Source: Flavobacterium fluviatile (GTDB taxonomy: Bacteria; Bacteroidota; Bacteroidia; Flavobacteriales; Flavobacteriaceae). From it: DNA of 64,000 nucleotides. Location of the stretch: positions 124,001-188,000 of the forward strand of contig NZ_JAADZW010000004.1 of the NCBI RefSeq assembly GCF_010645065.1, written 5' to 3'. The translations under genes and the position numbers were made by a program. Within the stretch, counting starts at the first letter, position 1, and every line of letters starts with the position of its first letter. The notes beneath the pieces were generated by a model, which ran no database searches, had not been told where the DNA came from, and saw nothing but the letters and a program-made list of their open reading frames with translations. Of the stretch, positions 8,758-17,155 are shown in pieces.

Positions 8758-9804
8758 TTATAATAAGGATTGGATTTTTTGTATCACTGCTGATGGCAAA
8801 ATCGTCCTCATTGCATCTTCGTAACCTTCAACTATTTTATTTCCGTAGACAGAAGTTGGCAGTTTAGGATATTGCTTTCTGTCTGAAGTTAAAGCATTTT
8901 CTAAACTTTGGTTAAATGGCAAAAATCCGGCGTATGGATGTGTTGCGCCCCAAAGCGTTACCACTTTTACACCCAGCATTGCAGCTATATGTGCGTTCCC
9001 GGAATCCATAGAAAGCATAACGTCCAGATTGCTTATCAGTTTTAATTCCTGTTGGAATTTAATTTTACCGGCTACATTAATTACATTTTCAAACGGTTCT
9101 GAAAGTGAATCTAAAATCGCAATTTCTTTTTTTCCTCCGCCAAAAAGTAATATTTCATAATTTGGATTTTGTGCCAGAATCGAAATAACTTCTGCCATTA
9201 AATCTATCGGATAAACCTTAGAATCATATTGTGCAAAAGGTGCAATTCCGATTAATTTTTGATAATTCCCTCCAATTAAATCTGTAATTTCAGCGCTTAA
9301 AATGGCTTTTTCAGGAAACTCAGGATTTGATAAATCTAAGGGAAAACCCAGTTCTTCAAATACTTTTGCGTGCCTTTCAAACATGGTTGGTAATTGTTTG
9401 AAGATTTTGTTTTCAGCACGGGTCAATTCTTTTTTCCCTTCTCTTCCTTTATCAACAATTGCTCTTTTTTTTCCGCTTAAAGCGAAAAGTAAACTCACAA
9501 CCTTAGATCGCAAAACATTATGAAGATCTGCAAAAGCATCAATTTTAAGTTTTTTCAGATCACCGAATAATCGCAAGAGTCCGGAAAATCCTTTGTGTCT
9601 TTCTTTTTCATCAAAAGCAAAAAACTCTAAGTTAGGAATTCCGTTAAAGAAAGGTTTAAAAAACGGACGCGAAATGACAGTCAGTTTAACTGTTGGATAT
9701 TGTTTTACAAAAGCCCGTAAAACAGGAACCGTCATGGCGACATCTCCCATTGCGGATAGTCTCATGACGGCTATGTGCTTGATTTTGGTGGACAAGTCTG
9801 CCAA
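8758..9804 (-). CDS. Glycosyltransferase family 9 (heptosyltransferase-like)
   Basis: The 348-residue protein starts with the GT9 signature IAVMRLSAMGDVAMTVPVLRAF and has the C-terminal acceptor/donor region SMDSGNAHIAAMLGVKVVTLWGATHPYAGF. GT9 enzymes move ADP-heptose or similar sugars onto lipopolysaccharide core. It starts one base after the DUF4254 stop at 9806, so the two genes form an operon read from 10.43 kb. Which sugar it moves is not visible. Confidence 0.88.
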   Translation of the reverse strand: MADLSTKIKHIAVMRLSAMGDVAMTVPVLRAFVKQYPTVKLTVISRPFFKPFFNGIPNLEFFAFDEKERHKGFSGLLRLFGDLKKLKIDAFADLHNVLRSKVVSLLFALSGKKRAIVDKGREGKKELTRAENKIFKQLPTMFERHAKVFEELGFPLDLSNPEFPEKAILSAEITDLIGGNYQKLIGIAPFAQYDSKVYPIDLMAEVISILAQNPNYEILLFGGGKKEIAILDSLSEPFENVINVAGKIKFQQELKLISNLDVMLSMDSGNAHIAAMLGVKVVTLWGATHPYAGFLPFNQSLENALTSDRKQYPKLPTSVYGNKIVEGYEDAMRTILPSAVIQKIQSLL

Positions 9805-9805
9805 A

Positions 9806-10411
9806 TTATTTTTTATTTTGATATAAAACCGGATTCAGTTCATCGTCATTGTACATTTTCATTTGTTTGTACACTTTCATGAATTTATCCCCATTTTCGA
9901 TATCAGTCAGTAATTCTTCAATTGCTGTAGATAAATCTGTTCTCTGCTCTAAAAGGACGTTTAATTTTTCCTGACATTTATCTCTGTGTTCCTCAGTCGC
10001 TTCAGCACGTGTAGCTTCTTCCTGCATGTGATAAATTTTTAATGCCAGAATCGACAATCTGTCAAATGCCCAGGCGGGACTTTCAGAATTTATTTTTGCT
10101 CCGTCCTTAGCTTTTATATGGCTGTATTTTTGCAAAAAGTAGCTGTCAATATATTCTACCATATCAGTTCTTTCCTGATTTGAAGCATCGATTTTTCTTT
10201 TTAAAGTTAAAGCTGCCACAGGATCAATTTGCGGATCACGAATAATATCCTCGTAATGCCACTGAACAGTATCAATCCAGTTTTTCAAATACAATAAATG
10301 TTCAAATTTATCCTTTGGGAAAGGATTATTTATCGGTTGGTCAACACTATCAAACTGATGATAATCCCTGATGCTTTGTTCGAAAACTGAATATGCTAAT
10401 TTTGAAAACAT
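9806..10411 (-). CDS. DUF4254 family protein
   Basis: The 201 residues are largely helical and charged, without signal or membrane segments. The segment FPKDKFEHLLYLKNWIDTVQWHYEDIIRDPQIDP fits DUF4254, a family usually found beside a family 9 glycosyltransferase as here. A Bacteroidota -7 element lies 21 bases upstream of the start. The biochemical role is unknown; the conserved pairing suggests lipopolysaccharide or polysaccharide assembly. Confidence 0.78.
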   Translation of the reverse strand: MFSKLAYSVFEQSIRDYHQFDSVDQPINNPFPKDKFEHLLYLKNWIDTVQWHYEDIIRDPQIDPVAALTLKRKIDASNQERTDMVEYIDSYFLQKYSHIKAKDGAKINSESPAWAFDRLSILALKIYHMQEEATRAEATEEHRDKCQEKLNVLLEQRTDLSTAIEELLTDIENGDKFMKVYKQMKMYNDDELNPVLYQNKK

Positions 10412-10431
10412 GTATTTATTTTTTAGAGTTA

Positions 10432-10439
10432 CAAAGATA
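10432..10439 (-). promoter_or_regulatory. -7 element for the DUF4254-GT9 operon
   Basis: Read on the minus strand this is TATCTTTG, a full TAnnTTTG match, 21 bases upstream of the ATG at 10411. Confidence 0.55.
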
Positions 10440-10521
10440 CTTTTTATACTTTTATAGTAGGTAAAAAACCTTTAATTTTTCATTTCCAGTCATAGCGATC
10501 GATAATTCTAAAAAAAATATT

Positions 10522-11175
10522 ATGAAAATCCATTATATCTCTGAAAATAATAGCGTGCTAAATCATTTTTTAGGACAAATCCGAAACATAAATATTCAGA
10601 ATGATAGTATGCGTTTTCGAAGAAATATAGAACGAATCGGTGAAATTATGGCTTACGAGCTGAGTAAAGTTTTATCTTATAAAAATGTCGAAATCCAAAC
10701 TCCGCTTGGCATAAAAAGAACAACTGAAATCGAAACTGATTTGGTTTTATGTCCCATTTTAAGAGCCGGATTACCACTTCATAATGGTTTTTTAAACTAT
10801 TTTGACCATGCAGAAAACAGCTTTGTTTCCGCCTGCAGGCATCATCCGAATAATGATGATAATTTTGAAATTTTAGTCGAATATCAGGCAATTTCAAATC
10901 TAAACGATAAAACAGTTTTGCTTCTTGATCCGATGCTGGCAACTGGTCAGTCGATAGTGGCTGTTCATAAAAAATTAGTTCAGAGTGCTGTTCCAAAGGA
11001 AATTCATATTGCTGTTGTTATTGCCGCACCTGAAGGAGTTGCTTATCTTGAAAAAAATCTGCCAGACAACTGTCATTTATGGGTTGCTGCCTTAGATGAA
11101 AATTTAAACGAAAAAAATTATATCGTTCCCGGACTTGGAGATGCCGGCGATCTTGCTTACGGAAACAAATTATAG
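10522..11175 (+). CDS. upp: Uracil phosphoribosyltransferase
   Basis: The 217-residue enzyme joins uracil and PRPP to give UMP in pyrimidine salvage. The PRPP-binding loop is LLLDPMLATGQS, about residues 133-144, and the C-terminal uracil-binding region is YIVPGLGDAGDLAYG. The N-terminal RNRNIERIGEIMAYELSKVL-like helix is also typical, although Flavobacterial enzymes differ from the E. coli one in the first 60 residues. Its 3' end overlaps the convergent DUF6427 gene by six bases. Confidence 0.92.
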   Translation: MKIHYISENNSVLNHFLGQIRNINIQNDSMRFRRNIERIGEIMAYELSKVLSYKNVEIQTPLGIKRTTEIETDLVLCPILRAGLPLHNGFLNYFDHAENSFVSACRHHPNNDDNFEILVEYQAISNLNDKTVLLLDPMLATGQSIVAVHKKLVQSAVPKEIHIAVVIAAPEGVAYLEKNLPDNCHLWVAALDENLNEKNYIVPGLGDAGDLAYGNKL

Positions 11176-12099
11176 CTGAGAAAAAAAAGTAAAGAGACTA
11201 CAGCAAATAAGGACATAAAATACAATCTCTTTATTTAGTTTTTGCTGCATATATTCTATAGTACTCGAGGCCATAATTGTTAATGGCGTAATGCTAAACA
11301 ATAATAAATCATTGCTTTTGTCTGCCGAAATAAGAAAAACAAATATCGCTATAAAAAAACAGGCTACTACTTTTTTGTATGAAGTATGAACAATTTGTGG
11401 TCTGTTTGATAGTGTTGTTACCATTGAAACTACAAAAAATAAAACTACTGCAACATAGATTGAAAATGCTCCATTTTCGTAATTGTTTTTAAAATACTCA
11501 ATCCTTAAATCAATAACTGCCCTGTCCTGTATAAATTTTATCGCGTCAAAATTGAAAATTAGAGAGATCATTAAAAATAATAATGCAACTGCTAAAAGGG
11601 CAATAAAAGGCAATACCCAATTTCTGTAATCACTTGAAACGTGAAAAATAATGGATATAAAAACTAATATCAGGAAAAGAATACACCAAAACTGAAACAA
11701 GGAAGCCACTAAAATCCAAAAAGAAGCATCAAATATTTTCTCTTTTGAAGCTTTTAAAGATTGTAAAGAAATTAATCTACGAAGCGCTAATAACAGAAAA
11801 AAATTAGCATATATGACATTTGGATTATTGAATATTGTTGGAAAAAACAATAGCAGCAGTAAATAGGATAATATCGCATACCCGTTGTCTTTACTGAGTC
11901 CATTTTTTTTCACAATAAAATTTATCAGAAAAAAAGAAGCCAGTACAAAGCAAAATAAACTTATTTTTTGAAACACCAAAAAATAAGAACTCATCCATGA
12001 GGGTTCCTGAATTTGATACAAAAAAAAGAAAACCAGTATTAAAATTACAACCAAAGAATAATTTAATGGTGTAGATTTTTTAAAAACACTTGTTATCAT
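11170..12099 (-). CDS. DUF6427 family membrane protein
   Basis: The 309-residue protein has about eight to ten hydrophobic helices and short loops, with IVKKNGLSKDNGYAILSYLLLLLFFP and FNNPNVIYANFFLLLALRRL matching DUF6427. It ends inside the last codons of upp on the other strand. In Flavobacteria the family sits between upp and a small DUF6341 gene, as here. No catalytic motif is visible, and its function is unknown. Confidence 0.75.
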   Translation of the reverse strand: MITSVFKKSTPLNYSLVVILILVFFFLYQIQEPSWMSSYFLVFQKISLFCFVLASFFLINFIVKKNGLSKDNGYAILSYLLLLLFFPTIFNNPNVIYANFFLLLALRRLISLQSLKASKEKIFDASFWILVASLFQFWCILFLILVFISIIFHVSSDYRNWVLPFIALLAVALLFLMISLIFNFDAIKFIQDRAVIDLRIEYFKNNYENGAFSIYVAVVLFFVVSMVTTLSNRPQIVHTSYKKVVACFFIAIFVFLISADKSNDLLLFSITPLTIMASSTIEYMQQKLNKEIVFYVLICCSLFTFFSQL

Positions 12100-12119
12100 A
12101 AGGATATTTTATACTTTTG
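12090..12119 (+). promoter_or_regulatory. Promoter with TTG and TACTTTTG boxes
   Basis: A -33-like TTG (12090-12092) and TACTTTTG (12112-12119) are spaced by 19 bases, close to the Flavobacterium consensus. The downstream gene starts at 12241, implying a leader of about 115 bases. The box overlaps the 5' end of the divergent DUF6427 gene. Confidence 0.6.
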
Positions 12120-12240
12120 CGTTTGTAAAGATACTACTTGTTTAAAAGGTAAGAACTAACAAGTTGAAAAAAGATTCTAATAATCGAATTTTATCTTCAA
12201 AGCATTACACAACAATAAATAACATATAATTTTTAAAATT

Positions 12241-12471
12241 ATGACAGCATTTTTCGAAGGAATTCAATACTTATTCGTTAACATTTTGTTTGCTCCTCTT
12301 GACTTTTTACGTCGTTTGGAATTGGTTACATGGTTTGGTGCAAACACGATCAACTGGATTTTCATGATTATCTGTTCTGCAGCAATCGTGTATTGGATTA
12401 AACAATTACGCATTTTTGATAATGCAGGAACAGAAAACCAGGATACAACAGCCCATTCATTTTTAAAATAA
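12241..12471 (+). CDS. DUF6341-like small membrane protein
   Basis: The 76-residue protein has an amphipathic N-terminus (FFEGIQYLFVNILFAPLDFLRRLE), one clear transmembrane helix near residues 38-56 (INWIFMIICSAAIVYWI), and a polar tail. Flavobacteria carry a conserved protein of this size and pattern beside upp and purD. The function is unknown. It has its own promoter and converges with purD. Confidence 0.65.
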   Translation: MTAFFEGIQYLFVNILFAPLDFLRRLELVTWFGANTINWIFMIICSAAIVYWIKQLRIFDNAGTENQDTTAHSFLK

Positions 12472-12509
12472 AAACCAAACCCTTTAATTAAAAAGGGCTG
12501 GTGAGTAAT

Positions 12510-13784
12510 TTAAATTAAATCGAAGCCGATATCTTTTCTAAAATACATCTTATCAAAGCTTAGTTTATCTATGTTTTGATAAGATTTTTTTATGGCCTCC
12601 TGGAAATTATCTCCGTATGATGTTATTGCAATTACACGTCCTCCATTAGTAACGACATTTTCGCCATCTAATTTTGTCCCTGCGTGAAAAACTATTGAAT
12701 CAGTAACGTTTTCTAATCCAGAAATTACTTTCCCTTTTTGAAAATCTTCAGGATAGCCGCCAGAAACTACCATTACAGTTGTTGCGCTTCTTGGATCAAC
12801 TTCTAAATTAAAATCTCCTAATTTCTGATCTGCAACAGACAAAAACAATTCAACCAAGTCAGATTTCAATCTGGGAACCACAACTTCTGTTTCAGGATCT
12901 CCCATTCTTACGTTATATTCAATAACGATTGGTTCGCCTTTTACATTAATAAGACCAATAAATACAAATCCTTTATATTCGATTCCGTCTTTTTGGAAAC
13001 CTTCGATTGTTGGTTTTACGATACGGGTTTCAATTTTTTCCATTAAAACTGCATCTACATAAGGAACTGGAGAAACCGCTCCCATTCCGCCTGTGTTTAA
13101 GCCTGTATCTCCTTCTCCGATTCTTTTGTAATCTTTTGCTGTTGGAAGAATTTTATAGCTTTTTCCGTCTGTCAAAACGAAACAGCTTAATTCGATTCCG
13201 TCTAAAAATTCTTCGATAACCACTTTTGAACTTGCTGTTCCAAATTTTGCATGAACCAGCATATTTCGTAATTCTGTTTTCGCTTCCTCAAGATCCTGAA
13301 TAATCAAAACTCCTTTTCCGGCTGCTAATCCGTCTGCTTTTAAAACGTACGGAGGCTGTAAAGTTTCTAAAAACTCACATCCTTTTTCAACTGTTTCGGC
13401 AGTAAAACTGTCGTAAGCTGCAGTTGGAATATTATGTTTCATCAGGAATTCTTTTGCGAATTCTTTACTTCCCTCTAATTGAGCACCTAATTGAGATGGT
13501 CCGATAACCGGAATATGTTTTAAACTTTCGTCATTTTTAAAATAATCATAAATACCCTTTACCAACGGATCTTCAGGACCTACGATTACTAAACTTATAT
13601 TTTCTTTCAGCACTAAAGCTTTCACCGCTTCAAAATCTGTTGCAGATATGGCAACGTTTTCAGCAATAGCAGCAGTTCCTGCATTTCCCGGTACTACAAA
13701 AAGTTTTTCGCAAAGCGGACTCTGAGTCATTTTCCATGCAAATGCATGTTCTCTTCCGCCCGAACCCAATAGTAAAATTGTCAT
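12510..13784 (-). CDS. purD: Phosphoribosylamine--glycine ligase
   Basis: The 424-residue ATP-grasp enzyme makes glycinamide ribonucleotide in the second step of purine synthesis. The N-terminus LLLGSGGREHAFAWKM, the ATP-grasp segment VLKADGLAAGKGVLI, and the metal-binding region FVFIGLINVKGEPIVIEYNVRMGDPE are all present. The length matches other PurD proteins. A minus-strand -7 element lies 25 bases upstream. No other purine genes are adjacent. Confidence 0.96.
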   Translation of the reverse strand: MTILLLGSGGREHAFAWKMTQSPLCEKLFVVPGNAGTAAIAENVAISATDFEAVKALVLKENISLVIVGPEDPLVKGIYDYFKNDESLKHIPVIGPSQLGAQLEGSKEFAKEFLMKHNIPTAAYDSFTAETVEKGCEFLETLQPPYVLKADGLAAGKGVLIIQDLEEAKTELRNMLVHAKFGTASSKVVIEEFLDGIELSCFVLTDGKSYKILPTAKDYKRIGEGDTGLNTGGMGAVSPVPYVDAVLMEKIETRIVKPTIEGFQKDGIEYKGFVFIGLINVKGEPIVIEYNVRMGDPETEVVVPRLKSDLVELFLSVADQKLGDFNLEVDPRSATTVMVVSGGYPEDFQKGKVISGLENVTDSIVFHAGTKLDGENVVTNGGRVIAITSYGDNFQEAIKKSYQNIDKLSFDKMYFRKDIGFDLI

Positions 13785-13808
13785 GGTGTTGTTTATTTAG
13801 TTGTGGTG

Positions 13809-13869
13809 CAAAAATAATCGCTTTTAACGTTAAATAATAATTTATTTTACTTACTTTTGACGTTAGTAA
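13809..13869. promoter_or_regulatory. Divergent purD / higBA promoter region with candidate operator
   Basis: A minus-strand TATTTTTG (13809-13816) faces purD and a plus-strand TACTTTTG (13852-13859) faces higB. Between them is a perfect palindrome TTAACGTTAA (13824-13833); the core ACGTTA recurs at 13860-13865. HigA antitoxins bind palindromes in their own promoter, so these are candidate operators by inference. Confidence 0.45.
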
Positions 13870-13879
13870 TGCGAAAGGT

Positions 13880-14161
13880 ATGATAATTTCATTTGGATCA
13901 AAAGAAACTGAAAAAATTTGGAATGGTATTGTTGTCAAAAAACCTTCAATTGAAATACAGCAAATTGGAAGAAGAAAACTTAGAATGCTTAATAACTCAC
14001 AAAATTTAACCGATTTAAGAATCCTTCCTTCTAACCGTTTAGAAAAATTAAGCGGAAATTTAAAAGATTTCTACAGCATTAGAATTAACAATCAGTGGCG
14101 TATCATTTTTTGCTGGGAAAATGTAAATGCATCAAATGTTGAAATTGTTGATTATCATTAA
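13880..14161 (+). CDS. higB: HigB-type toxin of a type II toxin-antitoxin pair (RelE/ParE superfamily)
   Basis: The 93 residues fit HigB: the central LRILPSNRLEKLSGNLKDFYSIRINNQWRIIFCW segment holds the strand pair and conserved RIxxxWR(I/V)xF pattern of ribosome-dependent RelE-fold mRNA interferases. The higA-type antitoxin follows after 11 bases. The toxin-first order is typical for HigBA. The gene looks intact. Confidence 0.88.
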   Translation: MIISFGSKETEKIWNGIVVKKPSIEIQQIGRRKLRMLNNSQNLTDLRILPSNRLEKLSGNLKDFYSIRINNQWRIIFCWENVNASNVEIVDYH

Positions 14162-14172
14162 AAGATTTAAAA

Positions 14173-14475
14173 ATGGAAAAATTAAAAAACATACATCCGG
14201 GAGAGATTTTATCCGAAGAATTTTTGATTCCTCTGAATATTACTCCTTATCGCTTGTCTAAAGATTTGAAAATCCCACAAACCAGAATTTCTGAAATAAT
14301 AAAAGGTAACCGAAGAATTACGGCTGATACTGCTTTGCGTTTAAGTCAGTATTTTGGAAATTCAGCTAAGTTTTGGCTAGGACTTCAGGACGATTTTGAT
14401 ATTGAAGAAGAAGAATCAAATAAAAGTCAGGAACTAAAATCAATAAAACGTTACGATTTAAAAGAAGCCGTTTAA
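14173..14475 (+). CDS. higA: HigA-type antitoxin with helix-turn-helix domain
   Basis: The 100-residue protein begins with the HigA hallmark HPGEILSEEFLIPLNITPYRLSKDL and has an XRE helix-turn-helix at about 22-65 (TRISEIIKGNRRITADTALRLSQYFGNSAKFWLGLQ). It should bind and block the upstream HigB protein and repress its own promoter. Its stop codon is directly followed by the ATG of the next gene with no gap, so the ligase gene is likely translated from the same message. Confidence 0.9.
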   Translation: MEKLKNIHPGEILSEEFLIPLNITPYRLSKDLKIPQTRISEIIKGNRRITADTALRLSQYFGNSAKFWLGLQDDFDIEEEESNKSQELKSIKRYDLKEAV

Positions 14476-15789
14476 ATGATTTCTCTCTTCGATATTACAC
14501 TTCGTATAAATGGTTTTCCTATCAGGGAAGCTAAAACCGAATTGAATAAAATTGTTCATTTTTCTGAAGAGGAATTTGCTGTTTTTCTTCAAAATAAAAA
14601 AAAAGAAATTGTTGATTTTCATCTCAAAAACAATTCATTTTACGCAGCATTAGCCGGAAATACAACTTTTGAAAACTGGGAAAATCTTCCTATCCTGAAC
14701 AAGCAAAACTTGCAGAAACCCCTTGAAGAAAGACTTTCAAAAGGTTATTCTAAAAAAAACTTCTACCTCAACAAAACATCCGGATCTAGCGGAACTCCTT
14801 TTATTTTTGCCAAAGATAAATATTCGCATGCTTTAACGTGGGCTTCCAATATGATGCGTTTTGGCTGGTTTGGCATTGATTTTAACCATTCGTACCAAGC
14901 ACGTTTTTACGGCATTCCGATGGATTTTATTGGATATCAAAAAGAACGTTTTAAAGATTTCCTTACGCATCGTTTTCGTTTTCCAGTCTTTGATTTATCT
15001 GATGAAGTTCTGGAAAAATTTCTGGAAAAATTCAAAACTAAAAAATTCGATTACATCAATGGCTATACAAGTTCTATTGTTTTGTTTGCCAAATATTTAG
15101 AACAAAATAACATTGTTTTAAAAGAAATCTGCCCGACATTAAAAGCTTGTTTTGTTACTTCGGAAATGCTTTTTGAATCAGATAAAAAATTGCTGGAAAA
15201 GCAGTTTGGTCTTCCGATAATCAGTGAATACGGCGCTTCTGAACTGGATTTGATAGCTTTTGAAAATCCGCAGGGTGAATGGCAGGTCAATGCTGAAACG
15301 CTTTTTGTTGAAATTTTAGATGAAAACAATAATCCTGTCCCAAACGGAACCGAAGGCAAAATTGTGATTACATCTTTATTTAACAAAGCAAATCCCTTCA
15401 TTCGATATGAAATTGGCGACATTGGAATTCTGGATGAAAAAAGCACACCACAAAAACCAATTCTGAAAAAACTAATTGGAAGAACCAATGACGTAGCAAT
15501 TTTGCCTAGTGGTAAAAAATCGCCTGGCTTGACATTTTATTATGTAACCAAAAGTATAATTGAAGATGACGGAAATGTAAAAGAATTCATTATCAAACAA
15601 ACCAAATTAGACACCTTTGAAATTGAGTATGTTTCTGAAAAAGAATTAGTTTCAGAACAAATTCAAAAAATAAAAGAAGCAATAAATTTATATTTAGAAC
15701 CAAATCTAAATTTCACTTTTACCCGAAAAACCGTTTTAGAAAGAACCAATCGCGGTAAACTAAAACAGTTTAAATCAAATATTAAATAA
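14476..15789 (+). CDS. PaaK-like adenylate-forming ligase
   Basis: The 437-residue protein belongs to the phenylacetate-CoA ligase / CapK-like group of adenylating enzymes. It has the phosphate loop NKTSGSSGTPFIF (about 95-107), the adenine-side motif EYGASELDLIAFE, and the hinge region FIRYEIGDIGILDEK. The true acyl substrate is unknown; members of this group often sit beside surface polysaccharide genes. It begins immediately after the higA stop and may depend on the HigA-controlled promoter. It is followed by a separate promoter for the ORF6N gene. Confidence 0.8.
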   Translation: MISLFDITLRINGFPIREAKTELNKIVHFSEEEFAVFLQNKKKEIVDFHLKNNSFYAALAGNTTFENWENLPILNKQNLQKPLEERLSKGYSKKNFYLNKTSGSSGTPFIFAKDKYSHALTWASNMMRFGWFGIDFNHSYQARFYGIPMDFIGYQKERFKDFLTHRFRFPVFDLSDEVLEKFLEKFKTKKFDYINGYTSSIVLFAKYLEQNNIVLKEICPTLKACFVTSEMLFESDKKLLEKQFGLPIISEYGASELDLIAFENPQGEWQVNAETLFVEILDENNNPVPNGTEGKIVITSLFNKANPFIRYEIGDIGILDEKSTPQKPILKKLIGRTNDVAILPSGKKSPGLTFYYVTKSIIEDDGNVKEFIIKQTKLDTFEIEYVSEKELVSEQIQKIKEAINLYLEPNLNFTFTRKTVLERTNRGKLKQFKSNIK

Positions 15790-15798
15790 ATAAAATCT

Positions 15799-15806
15799 TA
15801 CATTTG
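15799..15806 (+). promoter_or_regulatory. -7 element ahead of the ORF6N gene
   Basis: TACATTTG is a full TAnnTTTG match. It ends 18 bases before the ATG at 15825, which is out of frame with the main ORF6N frame, so it supports 15825 as the ancestral start. Confidence 0.5.
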
Positions 15807-15892
15807 TTTTTTAATTAAAAACTTATGCACAATCAATCGTTACTTCTGAAGAAACAATTTCTAATAAAATATATTTTATCCGCGGTCAAAAA

Positions 15893-16351
15893 GTGATGCT
15901 TGATCGTGATTTGGCTTCCCTTTATGAAATAGAAACTAAAGTTTTAAAGCAATCTATTAAAAGAAATATCTCCAGATTTCCAGAAGATTTTATGTTTGAA
16001 CTTACTAAATCAGAGTTTGAAAATTGGAGGTCACAATTTGTGACCTCCAATTCCGATAAGATGGGCTTGCGTCACATTCCAATGGCATTTACAGAACATG
16101 GCGTTCTAATGCTTTCAAGCGTCCTAAAAAGCGACAAAGCAATCCAAACGAATATCCAAATTATGAGGATATTTACGAAAGTGAGACAAATGCTTTTGGA
16201 TACAACTGAAATTAAAGTCGATATACTTCAGATTCAAAAGAAGTTAGAGAATCATGATAAAAATATAGAATTGGTTTTTTCTTATTTGGATGAATTAACT
16301 GAGAAAAAAGAAAATGACAAGCAAAGAGTAAAAATTGGATATAAAAAATAA
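15893..16351 (+). CDS. ORF6N domain protein, probably with a frameshifted start
   Basis: The ORF6N domain (a DNA-binding domain known from phage regulators) is clear: VMLDRDLASLYEIETKVLKQSIKRN followed by MAFTEHGVLMLSS, then a coiled C-terminus. The frame stays open upstream to a stop at 15812-15814 and encodes the conserved start of the domain (ISNKIYFIRGQK) before the GTG at 15893, but this stretch has no ATG, GTG or TTG. The only well-placed ATG (15825) is in another frame. A one-base loss between about 15830 and 15840 would explain this. The gene may be silent or made as a truncated form from GTG. Confidence 0.65.
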   Translation: MMLDRDLASLYEIETKVLKQSIKRNISRFPEDFMFELTKSEFENWRSQFVTSNSDKMGLRHIPMAFTEHGVLMLSSVLKSDKAIQTNIQIMRIFTKVRQMLLDTTEIKVDILQIQKKLENHDKNIELVFSYLDELTEKKENDKQRVKIGYKK

Positions 16352-16384
16352 TACTTCAAAGTCAGTTTGCGATCTTAGGTGGAT

Positions 16385-17155
16385 TTAAATCTTCTTTATA
16401 TATTGTTGTTTTACAATCAACTGTGTATACAAAAACCGAATCATGAGCAAAACCGAAAACACAAAATTATGCCCGTGGAATTCTCTGTAAACACCAAAAT
16501 TGTGTTTAATGAGTTTGAATTTTGAAGAAGAAACTGAATTCTTTCTGATTCTGTAAAACGCTAAAGATTCCGGGACAGGTTTTGCCGTTTTTATTTGTTC
16601 TAAAATGGTAAGCCAAATTCTCCAATCCTGGCGTTTTTGCGACGTTTCCAGAATAATTTTTCCAAAATAATCCGCATCGTAAATGGCAGTTAAATTACCT
16701 ACATAATTACAGAAAAATACTTGTTTATAAGTTAACGGATTGGGTGATTCAACTCTTCTGTTTAAAGCATTTCCTTCTTCATCAATAGAATCGTAAAAAC
16801 TAAAAGTAAAGTGCAAATTATTCGTTTTTAAAAACTGAATCTGCTTTTCTAATTTCTCGCGAAACCATAAATCATCAGCATCTAAGTAGGCAATATATTT
16901 TCCTGAGGCTTTTTCTAAAGCAGCATTTCTCGCAAAACCATTTCCGTTATTTTCCGGTAATTTAAAGAGTCTTATTCTGTTGTCTTTTTGAGCAAACTCT
17001 TCAATTATTGCAACTGTAGTATCAGTTGAAGCGTCGTCGGCCAGAATCATTTCCCAGTTTTGATAACTTTGATTTAATACTGACTGCAGGGTTTCCCGAA
17101 TGTATTTTTCGGCATTATATGTGGGTGTTATGATAGAAACTAACTCACTCATCAA
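16385..17155 (-). CDS. Glycosyltransferase family 2
   Basis: The 256-residue GT-A enzyme has SIITPTYNAEKYIRETLQSV at the N-terminus, ADDASTDTT for nucleotide binding, and the metal-binding motif YLDADDLW. Such enzymes add a sugar from a nucleotide donor during surface glycan synthesis. It overlaps the sugar transferase gene by four bases (ATGA type), so the two are translationally coupled. It is the last gene of a three-gene operon that starts at 19.5 kb. Donor and acceptor are unknown. Confidence 0.9.
   Translation of the reverse strand: MMSELVSIITPTYNAEKYIRETLQSVLNQSYQNWEMILADDASTDTTVAIIEEFAQKDNRIRLFKLPENNGNGFARNAALEKASGKYIAYLDADDLWFREKLEKQIQFLKTNNLHFTFSFYDSIDEEGNALNRRVESPNPLTYKQVFFCNYVGNLTAIYDADYFGKIILETSQKRQDWRIWLTILEQIKTAKPVPESLAFYRIRKNSVSSSKFKLIKHNFGVYREFHGHNFVFSVLLMIRFLYTQLIVKQQYIKKI

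Noticed and set aside
10646..10996. A 116-codon minus-strand frame inside upp
   Set aside because: It is entirely antisense to a well-supported enzyme gene and shows no motif.
12476..12500. CCCTTT/AAAGGG hairpin between the DUF6341-like gene and purD as terminator
   Set aside because: The stem is short and lacks a clear T run, so it is not supported as a terminator.
15063..15488. A 141-codon minus-strand frame inside the PaaK-like gene
   Set aside because: Antisense shadow; the plus-strand frame holds all ligase motifs.
15893..16351. A prophage signalled by the ORF6N domain
   Set aside because: No other phage gene lies nearby; ORF6N genes occur alone in Bacteroidota genomes.
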